From Tetracladium setigerum (taxonomy: Eukaryota; Ascomycota; Leotiomycetes; Helotiales): a stretch of 64,000 nt of DNA. The DNA is taken from the NCBI GenBank assembly GCA_031472005.1, contig PZJY01000013.1:1364001-1428000 (forward strand), read 5' to 3'. The notes below the pieces were generated by a model that did no database searches, was not told the DNA's origin, and saw only the letters and a program-made list of their open reading frames with translations. Positions 1 through 11,082 of the stretch are shown piece by piece. Position numbers and translations under genes: made by a program. Position 1 is the first letter of the stretch. Every line of letters starts with the position of its first letter.

Positions 1-139
1 AATATGAATTGTTATAGCGGACACATGGACTCGGACAAGAGTGCTCCTTGGAAGTCCTGGAGAGAAAGGGAAGTCATTTCTAGATGCGAAGGAGATGGGA
101 AATTAATAGAGCATCGGCTATGTTGGGAAGATTAACGAC
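1..139 (+). CDS. Possible 3' tail of a gene cut by the left edge
   Basis: An open frame of about 45 codons runs in from the window edge and ends at a TAA near position 139. It is rich in charged residues and shows no domain I recognise. It could be the last exon of a gene lying to the left or a chance open frame. Nothing else supports it. Confidence 0.15.
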
Positions 140-675
140 TTCATGATCAAGCTGCTGCAACAACACTCATTCCTCTTGACTGATTTAAGCCCGTATGCCT
201 CATCCCGAGTGTCGTCTAGTGGAAAACTCTGACAACTCCATTCTGCCGGGCCGGAGGATTGGTCAGGGCAGCGCCATAGTAGCGAGCTTGATTGTTACTA
301 GGGTCCGTTGACCCTTTCTTAATGTTGAATTTGACCTGTACAGTCCAATTGACAGCTACTTTCCTCTTCATTAAAGAGCTGCTGCCTCGTTTCGTATAGG
401 ATGTACCACCTTAGACTGTCGTCTCTAGCAATCCTGCTCGAGGCATCAGAGGCGTATATCCATCCAGCGAGCCGGGAGATCACCCGAGTGCTTAAGCGTG
501 CGGTCTAAGCGACGCGAACGCGCGGCGGTAGAAGCCCTTGCATACAGCCGAAGAGATGACGAGGATGGCCTGGGAAGTAATTGTGATGGGAAACGTGGCA
601 TTCGGTATATCGCATCGCAATCAATAGCTTTTAAACTAGCCCCAACTCCATCTCCAGCAGGAGATATGAAGCCCA

Positions 676-2109
676 CAGGAATTCCTGCGACACCAAATAA
701 GTGGTCTGTGCACCATCATCAAAAGTAGAGTAAATTAGTAGAATAACTCTTTAATTATACAATTATAGCTCTAACAACTCGATCACAAGCTCGTCCGTAC
801 ACTCCTGAGATAGTCGAAAGCCATCAAGAGTATTCTACTCCAAAGAAGTCCGAATTCTTCGCTACGTATGACCGAAATCATGGGAAGAAGTGGTTTACTA
901 AAATTTGTAAAGAAGTGGATATTAATCGCTCAACAGGCTATCGATGGCTTCAACAGCGCACTCGGCTTGGTAAAGAAGGGTATAGGAGGAATCGCAGGCA
1001 GTCGAAGTTCCTTGGCCGAAAGTCTCGAGTATCGAAAACTACATGTAAATACCTTATAAGCAAAAGAAACCCGTACCGAAAGCAGCTGCTCGAATGCCAA
1101 ATCGGCCAGCTAAAGCTCCCGGTTAAGAAAAGAGCTCTCCAGGCCGCACTTAAAAAGAATACGAAAGGCGGCCAGCGCTATAAGATGGCGTACGTGAAAA
1201 AGAGGATTTCACCGGCAAATAAGGCAAAACGAGAAGCGTACGGGGCCGAGCATATGAATAAGCCGATTTATAGCTTTTGGGACCGAATCTTCTTTACAGA
1301 CGAGGCGCACATCGATCCTAGTCTTATGAAGACCGGTTATATTCTCCGGGAGCGAGGAAAGCGATTAGATCCGGATAATATATAAGAAAAGCCTTAAAAA
1401 GCCGGCAATCAATTACATATCGCTGCTTGGGTTAATTGGTACGCTAAGGCCGATAAGCTCGAGTTCTATCACGATGAACAAGATTATACCGAGCGCCCTA
1501 AACGTCCTCAAAAGCCTCGGACTCGTAAAAACGAGCCGGTCGAGTCGTACGAAGCTCGAGTAAAGGAGTGGGAAGCGAAGCTACCACATGAGGTAGAAGT
1601 TAAAGTTAAGGGTAATTCGATGACCTAAAAGTACTATGTGGACCGGCTTTTACCGGTCTATATAGGTGCAATTCAAAACGCTCGAGAGAGAGAGGATATC
1701 GAGTGGATTTTATAAGAAGATAACGATTTAAGCCATGGCCATAAAGTCCCCCGGAACCAGACCTCAACTCTAGCCCAAGACGCTCGGAACGCTGCTAATA
1801 TTACGCTACTCGTTCACCCTCCTTAATCACCTGATTTAAATCCGATTGAGGGATGTTGGTGCATTTTAAAAGAACGGATGCGTAAGCGTCAGTGGAATTC
1901 GCTCGACGAGCTAAAAGAGGTATTACAAGACGAATGGAGTATGATCACAATGAAAGAAATACAGGCTCGGATACTTGAGATGCCGAAGAGATGTAAAGAT
2001 GTAAAGAATAGTGGTGGCAAGCCGATTAAGAGTGATTTATGGTAGTATATAAAATAATAATACATTTTATCGGCTAAATCCGGCTATTTTGGTGTCGCAG
2101 GAATTCCTG
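676..2109 (+). mobile_element. Tc1/mariner-like DNA transposon, decayed, with TIRs
   Basis: About 1.43 kb bounded by inverted repeats: CAGGAATTCCTGCGACACCA at 676-695 and its complement at about 2090-2109. Between them lies one transposase reading on the plus strand. The ends carry a palindromic GGAATTCC core. I did not find a clean TA target duplication, so the exact ends are uncertain. The copy is non-autonomous because its transposase has several in-frame stops. Confidence 0.85.
780..2045 (+). pseudogene. Tc1/mariner transposase (DDE_3 superfamily), broken
   Basis: The reading is open from about 915 to 1385 and continues in the same frame beyond stops at 1383, 1396 and others to a TAG near 2043. 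The N-terminal part has a helix-turn-helix-like stretch (INRSTGYRWLQQ). The catalytic landmarks are visible: FFTDEAH near 1290-1310 (first Asp), an EDNDLSHGH-like segment near 1710-1735 (second Asp), and SPDLNPIEGCW near 1825-1860 (third acid), the usual Tc1 signature. The stops are mainly TAA or TAG where Gln or Trp is expected, fitting C-to-T or G-to-A change such as RIP. Low-GC neighbours do not share the transposase base composition. Confidence 0.85.
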
Positions 2110-3324
2110 CACCCCCTGGTGGCCCTAAGTATTGATGGCTATGTACAAGCAGTGTGATAATCCCCTCCTATACTAGTTCTTTTACTGGCCGACATTATTA
2201 TGCATGTCAATAACATTTAGATCATTCGGAGCTGAGTCAATTCCGAACCGCGGAGAAAATAGTGTGGAACTCGGATCAGTTCATTCAATTCATTCATTGT
2301 CTGAGCAGCTCTTGTCTTCCGCGCCTTTCCTCTGTACCTCTGCGAGTTCAAGCCTCAAATGTTCAAATGCGATCATTTCAGAGCCTTTTTCAGAAACCGA
2401 ACCATCAATGGCTACTCGCTCTCCTGGAAATCCCGTGCTCATGCTTGAGAATGAAAAAGGCAGCCCAGTACGCTCAAATTAGGACTCGGGCGCCTGAACT
2501 GATGCCCCGACCCAGAGCCAAAAATGGAGGCGGCCAGTTCTGGACTAGTTGTCTCTATTTCTGAGCGACCAGTTCTTGGGATCACTGCAGTACTTAATCA
2601 TCGACTATCTTTGGCAGCGCTCTTGAGACCTGGTTTGCGTTGGTAGGATGAAGTTGTGGGGAACGCGCAGTCTTTTCAGTGAAGTTAACAGGGAATCCGT
2701 TTGAAAAGATTAAATGTGAATATAAGTCCAGCGGTTTATTTTTGTTGTCTGTAAAATTCTTACTGTCGTGAAGGAGAAGGAAATAATAGCTATGCATATA
2801 AAGCAAGGGCATAGTTCAAGTTCATCTACTGGGATTTAGTTCCTCGGCTCTTCTGGATGTCACAGGCAGCGTCTGATTGGACACTCTTTGTTGTACTTAT
2901 AAGGTTTGTGTGCCAAGACCATGCATGCATGACATAATCGAACGACATTCTTCCAGATCTGAAATCTCGGTACTTGCGAGGCTCGGCAAAGGTCTAGCAA
3001 CCAATTACAAGCGGGTAGTGACAAGCACCTGCAGCAGCAGAATTTCACTTCAGAAATCTTCGTAATCGTTTGTTATGACAACAGAGATGTGCATTAGAAA
3101 CCGTTTTGTCCTGGTCGTTTATCATTGCGAAGTTTCCCAATAAAGAAAAGTCTGCTTCTCACATAGATTCGAAAGCAGAAGACCCTTTGAGATCTACTTG
3201 GGCTGGCATAATCACTTGATCTTCCCAGACTTCGCGATCCATGCGAAACCGGCTACTCTTCCCTACGAATTTCAGAGCAAACGTTAGACTCTCCCGATTA
3301 CCAAGATACAGATATGCTAGCACA
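2110..3324. other. Intergenic, no supported gene
   Basis: Short overlapping open frames occur on both strands, but none shows a recognisable domain, a signal peptide or splice signals joining them. The last 200 bases are the arsH upstream region; the frame there is open ahead of the arsH ATG, so an upstream start at 3241 cannot be fully excluded. Confidence 0.5.
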
Positions 3325-4372
3325 ATGCCTGTCAAAGTAACCACCAACGGCGATCTGAACAACACAACAGCCATACGGCAAGTCGACCTCATCGAAGCCG
3401 ACCCCGCATACTCTTTCCGTTCTTTAGCATTGACAACCGAAGAAGATGATCCCGTTGTGAGGGGGAAGTACCGGCCATTCATACTTGACCCCGACGTTGC
3501 TGCGAACGACTGGATCAGCAAGTTGGAACTGAGCACCGTTACGAGGCTGTCAGAGACAGACATGCAAGCAACGGGAGAGAGAATGAAGGTCTTAGTGCTA
3601 TACGGTAGTCTAAGACAGAGGTAAGAAAGCAATTTCCTCCTGATTAGAGTAAACCTTAGTGTGGTATTTTTGCTTATTTGAATTTTACGAACAGATCATA
3701 TTCGAAACTCTTAGCTTTTGAAGCTTCACGAATTCTCTTCAGGCTGGGTTGTGATGTGCGAGTCTACGATCCCGCTGGACTTCCGGTTAAAGATGATGTT
3801 CAACACGGTCACCCAAAGGTGCAAGAGCTTCGAGACCTTAGTCGTTGGAGTGATGGCCATGTATGGATATCACCAGAGCAGCATGGAAACCTTGTAAGTG
3901 GTCCATGATTTTGACACCCCATTCCATTCCTCCTGTTTCTTGCTTGACTCAGTACGTTGCTGACCATCTCTAGACAGCCGTCTTCAAGAATCAAATCGAC
4001 TGGATACCACTATCTGTCGGATCAGTCCGCCCTACGCAAGGCCGTACTCTCGCAATTGCAGAAGTATCTGGCGGTTCGCAGTCATTCAATGCAGTCAACT
4101 CACTTCGGATTCTAGGTCGCTGGATGCGAATGTTTGTTATCCCAAATCAATCTTCAGTTCCAAAAGCATACACTCAATTTACAAGCGAGAGTGCCGACGA
4201 AGGGGGAAGTAGAATGATTGAGAGTGGAAATAGACAGCGGATTGTTGATTGTATGGAAGAGTTTGTCAAGTATACTATTATAATGAGACCTCATTTTAGT
4301 CTCTTCTCAGATAGATTTAGTGAGAGGGAAGAGAGGGTTGAGAATTTGAGGAAGGAAAAGAAGGAAGAATAG
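3325..4372 (+). CDS. arsH: ArsH, NADPH-dependent FMN reductase (organoarsenical oxidase)
   Basis: Three exons: 3325-3620, 3695-3893 and 3974-4372, with introns GTAAGA...ACAG and GTAAGT...CTAG; the spliced frame gives 297 residues, the usual size for ArsH. The flavin phosphate loop is YGSLRQRSYSKLLAFEA (about residues 94-110), split by intron 1. Family hallmarks follow: HPKVQELRDLSRWSDG, SPEQHGNLTAVFKNQIDWIP, VRPTQGRTLA, SGGSQSFNAVNSLRILGRWM and IPNQSSVPKAY. ArsH family members are cytosolic flavoproteins that use NADPH, and bacterial ArsH oxidises trivalent methylarsenicals to the less toxic pentavalent forms. The residues after about 250 are charged and Glu/Lys-rich, a weakly conserved tail. 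It lies about 1.1 kb from arsC on the opposite strand and in one block with a bZIP gene and arsM, supporting an arsenic function. Confidence 0.93.
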
Positions 4373-5485
4373 CAGGTTATAGAGATGTAATTGACTTTTG
4401 TCTAGACATGGGTAGTACTTACTATCCTGAACCGTGACGCAGCAATAGGCCTTTTGCGGGCGCCAGGTGATGGTTTTGTGGCGGAAGACCCACAACGATC
4501 ATAGAGTATGGCCGTTTCCCACCTTTAAAGTCCCATTTCTCTGAATGTGGGACCACATATCAAGGAGCCGACTAGATGACAAGAGTCGCATGGTGTCGAG
4601 AGTTCGGCGTCAACGCCTCGACACTCTAGAGTCTCGGAGAAGCTCCTTAACTAAAACAAAAAGCAAGCCCAAAAAAGTGGTCCTCACACCCTTACCATCC
4701 TCGATCCTAATACTCGAATCGCGAACTGGCTAACTGTCCTTGACGTATGTGCCAAAATGGATCACTGTAAGGGATCACCGGGTAAGAATTACTATTCATT
4801 GGGAATGGACTGATCTTATTGCAAATGAAAATTGGTATCACAAAATTATTCTACCTGCTTTCAGGAACCTGCTTTCAGGAACCCAGCATATTCCAACTGG
4901 CGGAGAAAGAGACTTTGGGCTTGATAGCCGCCGTAAATGAGTTCACTTATCCCCTTCGCTGCGGCCACGAACGGATACACCAACAAATCTGCTCTTTTGC
5001 GGAGCCAGTCCAGTATTGGAACCCGAAATGATGCCAACAGCCATGTGGCTGCTGCAGCTGGACAGGCCGAGCCCCCTTCTTTGGCTTTTCGAATGCTCTT
5101 TGAGATAGTGTTTAAACAGATGGTGACTTTCCAAACCCTGTGAAGCCCTGTGACTGTCCAGATTCCCTTGGCGCGGATTGTTGCGAAATCTCGAAAACTG
5201 GATCACAGGGTAGCAATACATTTTGCATTCACCCTGAACGCTATTGCGCAATCGATGAGATGGAAGCTGAGGATGTGTCGCTAATCAGAATTCTTCGAAA
5301 ACATACGCATTGAATACAAAAATAAGGAGTCACGACATCTTGCGGTTGATGATTTCGTATCTCATTTGCACGATAGAGGGGTGGTTTCTGGATGGGACAA
5401 AGAATGCCAATAGTCTGTATTCAATGCTTTCTGGATACGACAAAAAGAATCGTTAGATATTACATTGCACTTGAGGCGTTGGAGG
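4373..5485. other. Intergenic between arsH and arsC
   Basis: No supported gene. A direct duplication of about 13 bases (CTGCTTTCAGGAAC) sits at 4857-4882. The region would hold the 3' flanks of the convergent arsH and arsC genes. I looked here for an arsenite efflux pump (ACR3 or ArsB) and saw no long hydrophobic reading. Confidence 0.5.
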
Positions 5486-5926
5486 TCAGGTGCAGACACG
5501 AGCGCCTTCCCGCAACCCTGCTGCGTACGCTTCGAACACCTTACGAATCTCATCCCGCACACGACGGAACTCCGCCAGCACCTGCTCCTCACTGCCTTGG
5601 GCGTGCGCAGGGTCATCGAAGCCCCAGTGATGGCGGTTCACTTGCCCTGGATAGAACGGGCAGACCTGGTCAACATTGCCGCAGACAGTGATGACGGTCG
5701 CAATTTGGCAATCAAGAAGTGTATTCATGTGCTTCGATGTGTGGGAGGAAATATCGATGCCAATCTCTTTTAGCACCTCAATCGCCTTTGGGTGGACGAA
5801 GCTGGCGGGATTTGACCCCGCGCTGTGCACGTTGATGAGGTCGCCAGCGACGGCATTGAGGATCCCTTCAGCCATATGGCTGCGGCAGGAATTCCCGGTG
5901 CAGAGGATAAGGACGTTGGATTTCAT
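5486..5926 (-). CDS. arsC: Arsenate reductase, low-molecular-weight phosphatase (bacterial ArsC) type
   Basis: One intronless exon of 146 residues starting at the ATG at 5926. The N-terminus VLILCTGNSCRSHMAEG holds the P-loop CX5R(S) motif of the low-molecular-weight protein tyrosine phosphatase fold, with the nucleophilic Cys near residue 10. A second redox region VCGNVDQVCPFYPG near residue 80 supplies the two further cysteines used by arsenate reductases of this class. HWGFDDPAHAQGSEE and the following FRRVRDEI are also typical. The reaction is reduction of arsenate to arsenite in the cytosol. Fungi such as yeast usually use the unrelated rhodanese-like Acr2, so a bacterial-type, intronless gene suggests acquisition from bacteria (inference). 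It is convergent with arsH. Confidence 0.92.
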   Translation of the reverse strand: MKSNVLILCTGNSCRSHMAEGILNAVAGDLINVHSAGSNPASFVHPKAIEVLKEIGIDISSHTSKHMNTLLDCQIATVITVCGNVDQVCPFYPGQVNRHHWGFDDPAHAQGSEEQVLAEFRRVRDEIRKVFEAYAAGLREGARVCT

Positions 5927-6536
5927 AATGAGCAGAACAGTGCTGCTACAAATTGTATTAGATGAAGGCTTTATAACCTGACAGACAACATTTACTTACA
6001 GATTGCGCCGTGATTGAATACGATCTGATTCCGTGCTGAAATTTTGGAGGACGATGACGCTCAAGCGTTGTCCTGGGACTTTGGGAAGACTTTATCTGAA
6101 GACCACCCAGTAAGCACGTGGTCGTACCCGCCAAGAAACCGAGATCTAGAACAGCCGGGACACTGACACTTTGTCAGCTCATAATTGAGGCTATTATTGC
6201 ATTAAAAAAATTGTTGGATACTGTACCTTATCCATTTTGGTATACCCTGGAGAACATCCTTCTAGCCACCTTTCTTCGTATTGTAGCTCCGGGTATACTT
6301 TGACTTATTTGCAATTAACTGATAATTGTGATAACTCTGGCTTCCTCCGTGAAGAACAAGCTTATGTAATATTGGAGCTTCGATGTCGTATGCTGTGAAT
6401 TTTCTACTTTGTACATACCCAAAATAATAAACGTTTCATATCTTGGCGTTTCGCCAACAGTCTTACCCAATAAGGGCATATGAAATGGAAACCTGTGAAG
6501 TGATTTGCGAAAAAGTCCCTTGCTCAGGAGAACTAT
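5927..6536. other. arsC upstream region, no supported gene
   Basis: AT-rich intergenic DNA upstream of arsC. It contains only short open frames with no domain. The arsC promoter must lie in its left part. Confidence 0.4.
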
Positions 6537-7594
6537 TTAGAAGCTGCACAGACGTGAATGCAGATTATTTCGGCCATATACGAAGTAGCTTGGTGCTAGA
6601 AACCAAACTTTCCTTCCCTTGGCGTAGATCTCTTGGTGTGTCACTGTTGGCGCGCTTGCTATGACCAACCAATCATCGCCGGGAAGTGACATATCTTTCG
6701 TTCCTGGCTGTGGCTGTAATTTTATCTCGACTCCAATATCAAAACTTTTGATACGGATTTCTGCCATTTCATCCCGCGAAGCTCTGGAGAGGCGGCTACA
6801 CACCGCTTGGTATTGCTTTAATACGTCAGTGACGGAATCCAACATAATTAGAAGGTATCGCACTCCACTGCGCTCTTTCATAACTTGACCGTTGATATTC
6901 TCTAGACCGACAATCGCAAATATATATCTTGCTCGGATGCTAACCAACCTAGGTCTATGGCGGCGGAGGAACTCGAGACCAAAATATCCCCCGTAAGAAC
7001 CAAATCTTGAGCCCCAGCCGATGGCCAACTTTATACCAACACAGAATAGTCCAACCATTTGTTTATCTGCGGACTTCCGACCCAAAAACCTCTGGGATGG
7101 AGCTTATAATACACTTAAACAAGAGTGCCCTGGCCTTGTGGATGGTGTGCCCCAGGGTATTTGTGGGCGCGACAGGAACGCTGTGGCAAATCCTCTCTTT
7201 TAGGGACGATCTCCTCCAACTCGAGGCACATGGCGGCCTTTTCATCCCCCGCACCTATCAAGGAAGCCACTACGAAATGTAGTCCCGAGGATGCTGCCCA
7301 ACGCCCTATTTTGGGAGCATGAATCAATGATGCGACTTCCGCTGTGCACTGCTTTGGCTGAATCGTTCGTGCACATCGAAGACTGACAGGACTGTAGGGT
7401 GGCATCCACCAAACATGCATACATAGCCAAGGCTCTCCCACGCATTTGTGTCCAACGAGATTCTGAGGCCCTGCTCGCCTTGCCAATTCACTTCGTACGT
7501 TGCTACCTTGCAAGTTGCTGAATAAGGACGCCAGCGCAGCAAGCGGCGGAACAATCCCGTCGGTAGAAGGAAGCGCACTTGATGCTAACTGCAC
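6537..7594 (-). pseudogene. Possible decayed coding region, unknown
   Basis: Several overlapping minus-strand frames (7594-7115, 7578-7324, 7085-6537) have protein-like composition, but they cannot be joined without frame changes. The segment near 7500-7330 and the one near 6930-6550 look most coding-like. I recognise no domain. It may be the remains of a gene between arsC and the bZIP gene, or chance frames. An insert of this size would explain the wide spacing inside the arsenic cluster. Confidence 0.25.
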
Positions 7595-7690
7595 AGTCGA
7601 CGTTCAAGGCAACTTGAGCACTCATCGTCCACGCCGAGAAACACAGAGCTCTGCAAGTGCCTTGCAAATCCATCAGCCTGTGGCGTGTGA

Positions 7691-8725
7691 TCATACGTCG
7701 CTAATGAACGTCAGAAGACTGAACAGAAGATCCGTCTTAACTCGACATCCCTCGTTACGACGAATTGACTTGCGAAACCCGTGCCAGAGCCAGGTCGCTA
7801 CGTCTTCCTGGCTGACTCCCTTGAAGTTCTGCTGCTCGATGAGAAGGTACGCCTCTGCACAAGGTACCGTCGACTCGCTCTCGGCGTTGTATCTGGAGTA
7901 GGCTGCCATGGCTGGTTGGAACAAATCTACTTGTAGTAAGCGCGGGTTATCTCGACTTAAACCCACGGCATGTTCATTTTCATCTGTGTTATTATCGTGA
8001 AGATTCGAGTGTCCTTCAAAGCAGCAGGTTTCCGTCGTCGTCGTCGGAATCTGGCTTTGAGTTGCTGTTGCAGATAGGAAAGTTCCACTTCCTCCAGTGA
8101 GCTGGTAGTCCGTTGTGTGAGACACTAGATCCGATGCACCGTCTGTAACAGAGCCACATCCTCCACAGACACCAGTTGACAGAGATTTTACGGCTGGCGG
8201 AGTTTCGGAGGTATAGTCAGCCGGCTGGATTAGGGGAACAAGTGCTCGTGGAATCTCGAATTCGCTGGGCCCATTGGCATCTTCAGGTCTAGCACGTGGA
8301 GAGATCACATCCAGGCCAGGCCCAACAGACAAGTCATTGAAAATCTCGGGTTGAATTGGCAGCGGGATAGATAGTGTCAAAGTGCCCTGGTCGGCAGCGT
8401 CCGGAAGCAGGCCAAATGCTTGAAAGCCTGTACCTAAGGGGCTGGGTGGTGCTGCAGACGATTTGCGACCATCACGACTCTGTAGCTGCTCTGGCAGCAC
8501 AGGACCGCCTGACATGATCTGGTCATCCTGATTGCGGTACTGGGCTAATTCTGCTTGAAGAGCATAAACCTGATCTTGAAGGGTCGTGACAGTCTGTTCT
8601 GCCTGGCTGAGCTTCTGTTCTAGGGTCGCGATGTAGTCCCTTCGACGGGCGCGATGACGGCGCTGGTTGTTGCGAACCCGCTGCAGGGTGTGCTCTGCCG
8701 TCACGCTCTTACTCTTAGTAGCCAT
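7691..8725 (-). CDS. bZIP transcription factor, candidate arsenic-cluster regulator
   Basis: A single exon of 344 residues from the ATG at 8725. The basic region is RVRNNQRRHRARRRDYI (about residues 16-32), with the N..(R)..A.R pattern of fungal bZIP proteins. A leucine-zipper coiled coil follows at L36, L43, L50, L57 and L60 and nearby hydrophobic positions. The rest is Ser/Thr/Pro-rich and low complexity, with a C-terminal block containing FQPAMAAYSRYNAESESTV typical of this fungal bZIP group. The nuclear DNA-binding role is established for the family. The link to arsenic is inferred from its place between arsC and arsM and from the precedent of the yeast arsenic bZIP Yap8. It is divergent from arsM, with about 540 bp between the two starts. 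Confidence 0.85.
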   Translation of the reverse strand: MATKSKSVTAEHTLQRVRNNQRRHRARRRDYIATLEQKLSQAEQTVTTLQDQVYALQAELAQYRNQDDQIMSGGPVLPEQLQSRDGRKSSAAPPSPLGTGFQAFGLLPDAADQGTLTLSIPLPIQPEIFNDLSVGPGLDVISPRARPEDANGPSEFEIPRALVPLIQPADYTSETPPAVKSLSTGVCGGCGSVTDGASDLVSHTTDYQLTGGSGTFLSATATQSQIPTTTTETCCFEGHSNLHDNNTDENEHAVGLSRDNPRLLQVDLFQPAMAAYSRYNAESESTVPCAEAYLLIEQQNFKGVSQEDVATWLWHGFRKSIRRNEGCRVKTDLLFSLLTFISDV

Positions 8726-9263
8726 GAAGATTGGCTCTGGGGCTTCTCCATCGATCTGTCACAGTTTCCAGTGGGTGATTATATGGAATGAGAGCTGAAC
8801 AAGCGAGGCAGCCACAAAAGGGAAAACAGTGACATATCGAATGCTATTTGATAAGCGGAGCTTCACTGGTGCTGCGTTTAGTCAGCGCCCGCCAATCACC
8901 GCAAACGTCTACCCTACCGCCTTAGCAGAATGATATGTCTTCACTACAACTTCCTCTAGGTGGTCTTACGAGTGTAGAGCTCTGATACGCCGTCCCAAGG
9001 CTCGATAGGCAGCGATCTTGCACAGTAGGCTGGCTGATCGACTGACAAATCGAAGCTTCCCTTATTTTCAAATTCACCAGCAGATGACGCACGCGGTGAC
9101 ATATCGCTGTCCGCCAAATGGCTATATGAATTCTCGATCTGGCCGGGCTCCACAGACTCCACCAACGACAAAGCAAGCTCATTAAACTGATCTGACAATA
9201 CCACAACTATCCAGAAGTTTTTTTTAAGTTTTTTTTTGTTTACGCCGAACCACACTCGACACA
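8726..9263. promoter_or_regulatory. Divergent promoter region between bZIP gene and arsM
   Basis: 538 bases separate the two outward-facing starts. A T-tract (about 20 T with a few other bases) lies at 9218-9239, just upstream of arsM, a common fungal core-promoter feature. I saw no exact copy of the yeast Yap8 site. Small open frames here are not supported. Confidence 0.5.
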
Positions 9264-10429
9264 ATGGAATCCAAAGAGATTTACGACCAAGTCAACAAGC
9301 GATACGGCTCAATCGACAAGAGTAGCACCGGTCAATACGAACAAACGGTCGCCAAGGCCTTCGGGTACACAGAGGAAGAACTGGCTGCCATCCCAGAGGG
9401 TGCGAATCTTGGACTGAGCTGCGGCAATCCGCTTGCACTTGCGAAGCTGAGAGACGTATGTGTGGCCATACCCTACACTGGACCTTGGTACTAATTCGCG
9501 CAGGGCGAAACTGTTATCGACCTTGGATCTGGTGCTGGCTTCGATGTATTCGCTGCCGCAAAAAGGGTCGGTCCGTCTGGCAAGACAGTTGGTATTGACA
9601 TGAACAAGGTGAGTGAGAGTCCGACCTGCATAAAAGCACTTAGACGGCGCGCTAATGACATCATGCCAAAGAATATGATCGAGAAGGCAAATGCTAACAA
9701 GGCCAAGATCAAGGCTGAGAATGTCGAGTTCGTTGAATCAGCTGTTACTTTCATCCCGCTGCCAGATAACACAGCCGACTGCATCATCAGCAACTGTGTC
9801 ATCAATCTCGTTCCCCAAGAGGAGAAGCAGCTTGCGTTCAATGAGATGTACCGACTGCTCAAGCCTGGCGGAAGAGTCGCCATTAGTGACATCCTTGCCC
9901 GGAAGGAGTTGGCTAAAGATATAAAGGAGAACATCGCCTTGTATGTCGGGTGCATCGCTGGTGCGAGTCAGGTCAGCGAGTATGAAACATATCTCAAGAA
10001 GGCAGGCTTTGGGGTGAGTCCAATCTTTTCACTAAGCTATGACCAATGGCTAACCTACATACCGAAGACGTCCTGATCGTGGACAGTAAGAACGACTTAA
10101 GCGTGTATTTGACCGCAGCAGAGGACGGGACATCTTGCTGTGGCACGGCCACAGAGAAAGTCTCAGCTTGCCGCGAGCCGGACAAAATGGAGTCCTGCTG
10201 TGAACCGGACCAAAAGGAGTCCTGTTGCCAATCCGGTTCGTCGGCATGCGGTTGTCAGGACAAGACATCGATGGTGAGTGCGGCCAAATTGTTGGCAGCT
10301 TCAAGGGGTATCATGGACTTAAACGAGTGGGCCGGTACCAACATCGCAAGCTCCCCCATATGATAGTTCTAGGCTAACTGGATCGCAGGTTCCTTCCAAG
10401 TCTATGCCGTGAAGCCGATGATCATTTAA
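9264..10429 (+). CDS. arsM: Arsenite S-adenosylmethionine methyltransferase, frame problem at intron 3
   Basis: Exons read: 9264-9455, 9504-9608, 9672-10013, 10068-10333 and 10389-10429. The SAM-binding motif is VIDLGSGAGFDVFAAAKRVG followed by GIDMNK. The N-terminal SCGNP (Cys near residue 53) and the NCVINLV segment carry cysteines used for As(III) binding in the family. FNEMYRLLKPGGRVAISDIL is the typical post-core motif. A Cys-rich tail (CCGT, CCEPDQKESCCQ, CGCQ) follows, as in many ArsM proteins, and the protein ends FQVYAVKPMII. It methylates arsenite to methylated arsenicals using SAM. Canonical splicing of intron 3 (GTGAGT at 10014 to AAG at 10067) leaves exon 4 out of frame by one base; an extra G in the GGGG run at 10011-10014 would repair it. 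See findings. Confidence 0.9.
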
Positions 10430-11080
10430 GATATGATTCCGCCAGCACGGGTTCAGGAGGTGGTAGCGCGGTACCCATAGAAGGTTTAGCAGGCTCCCCA
10501 AGTATTTTTGCATCCTTCACTTGCAAATTCTTCACCTAGGCGTCAGACTTGGGCTCCTGCTTAGCATTCATTCTAGGATGCTAGGCCTCGAACGTTCCTT
10601 ACATGCGAGCGTCTCTGTTCCGTCATTATATCTAGTGTACTTACCTCTCCATACTCAACATCGACTTCTGGTTAAGGTATTGTACAAGCCATACTTGAAA
10701 ACGCTTGTTATGCGTTTGGACATCAGACGATTGGAGACATTCTTCAAAAGGAGGGGTGGGACTGCCCGGAATCTGTAGAGCCCAATATTTGGGCCCATAT
10801 AATACAACTTCTCATAACAAGTATGGGACTAGCGAGTTAGGGTTAGGTGTCTAAATCGAACAAATTGCGCCCTTGCTGAGAAGACACCTGGTGACTCCTG
10901 CATTGATTACTTCTGGCTTCGTCATCTTTTCCGCAAGGGGCACGTGAGGGGCTCGAGTGACATTTTTGAGCATGTCACCGCATCGTCCTGATAAATTAGC
11001 AACGGCCTCGGTTCATTCTAAGCTTTAAACTCAGGCGTTCGAAGAGTATTTCTCTAGATTATTGGCACAAAGATTGCAAA
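10430..11080. other. Intergenic, no supported gene
   Basis: Only short frames without domain or splice support. It contains the arsM 3' flank. Confidence 0.4.
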
Positions 11081-11082
11081 TT

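Noticed and set aside
446..728. Overlapping open frames on both strands left of the Tc1 element
   Set aside because: No domain, and the plus frame runs into the transposon TIR; chance frames are sufficient.
7003..7330. Plus-strand frames opposite the decayed region 6537-7594
   Set aside because: They mirror the minus-strand frames and show no domain or start context.
9491..9955. 154-codon minus-strand frame
   Set aside because: It lies antisense to arsM exons 2-3, whose family motifs are unambiguous.
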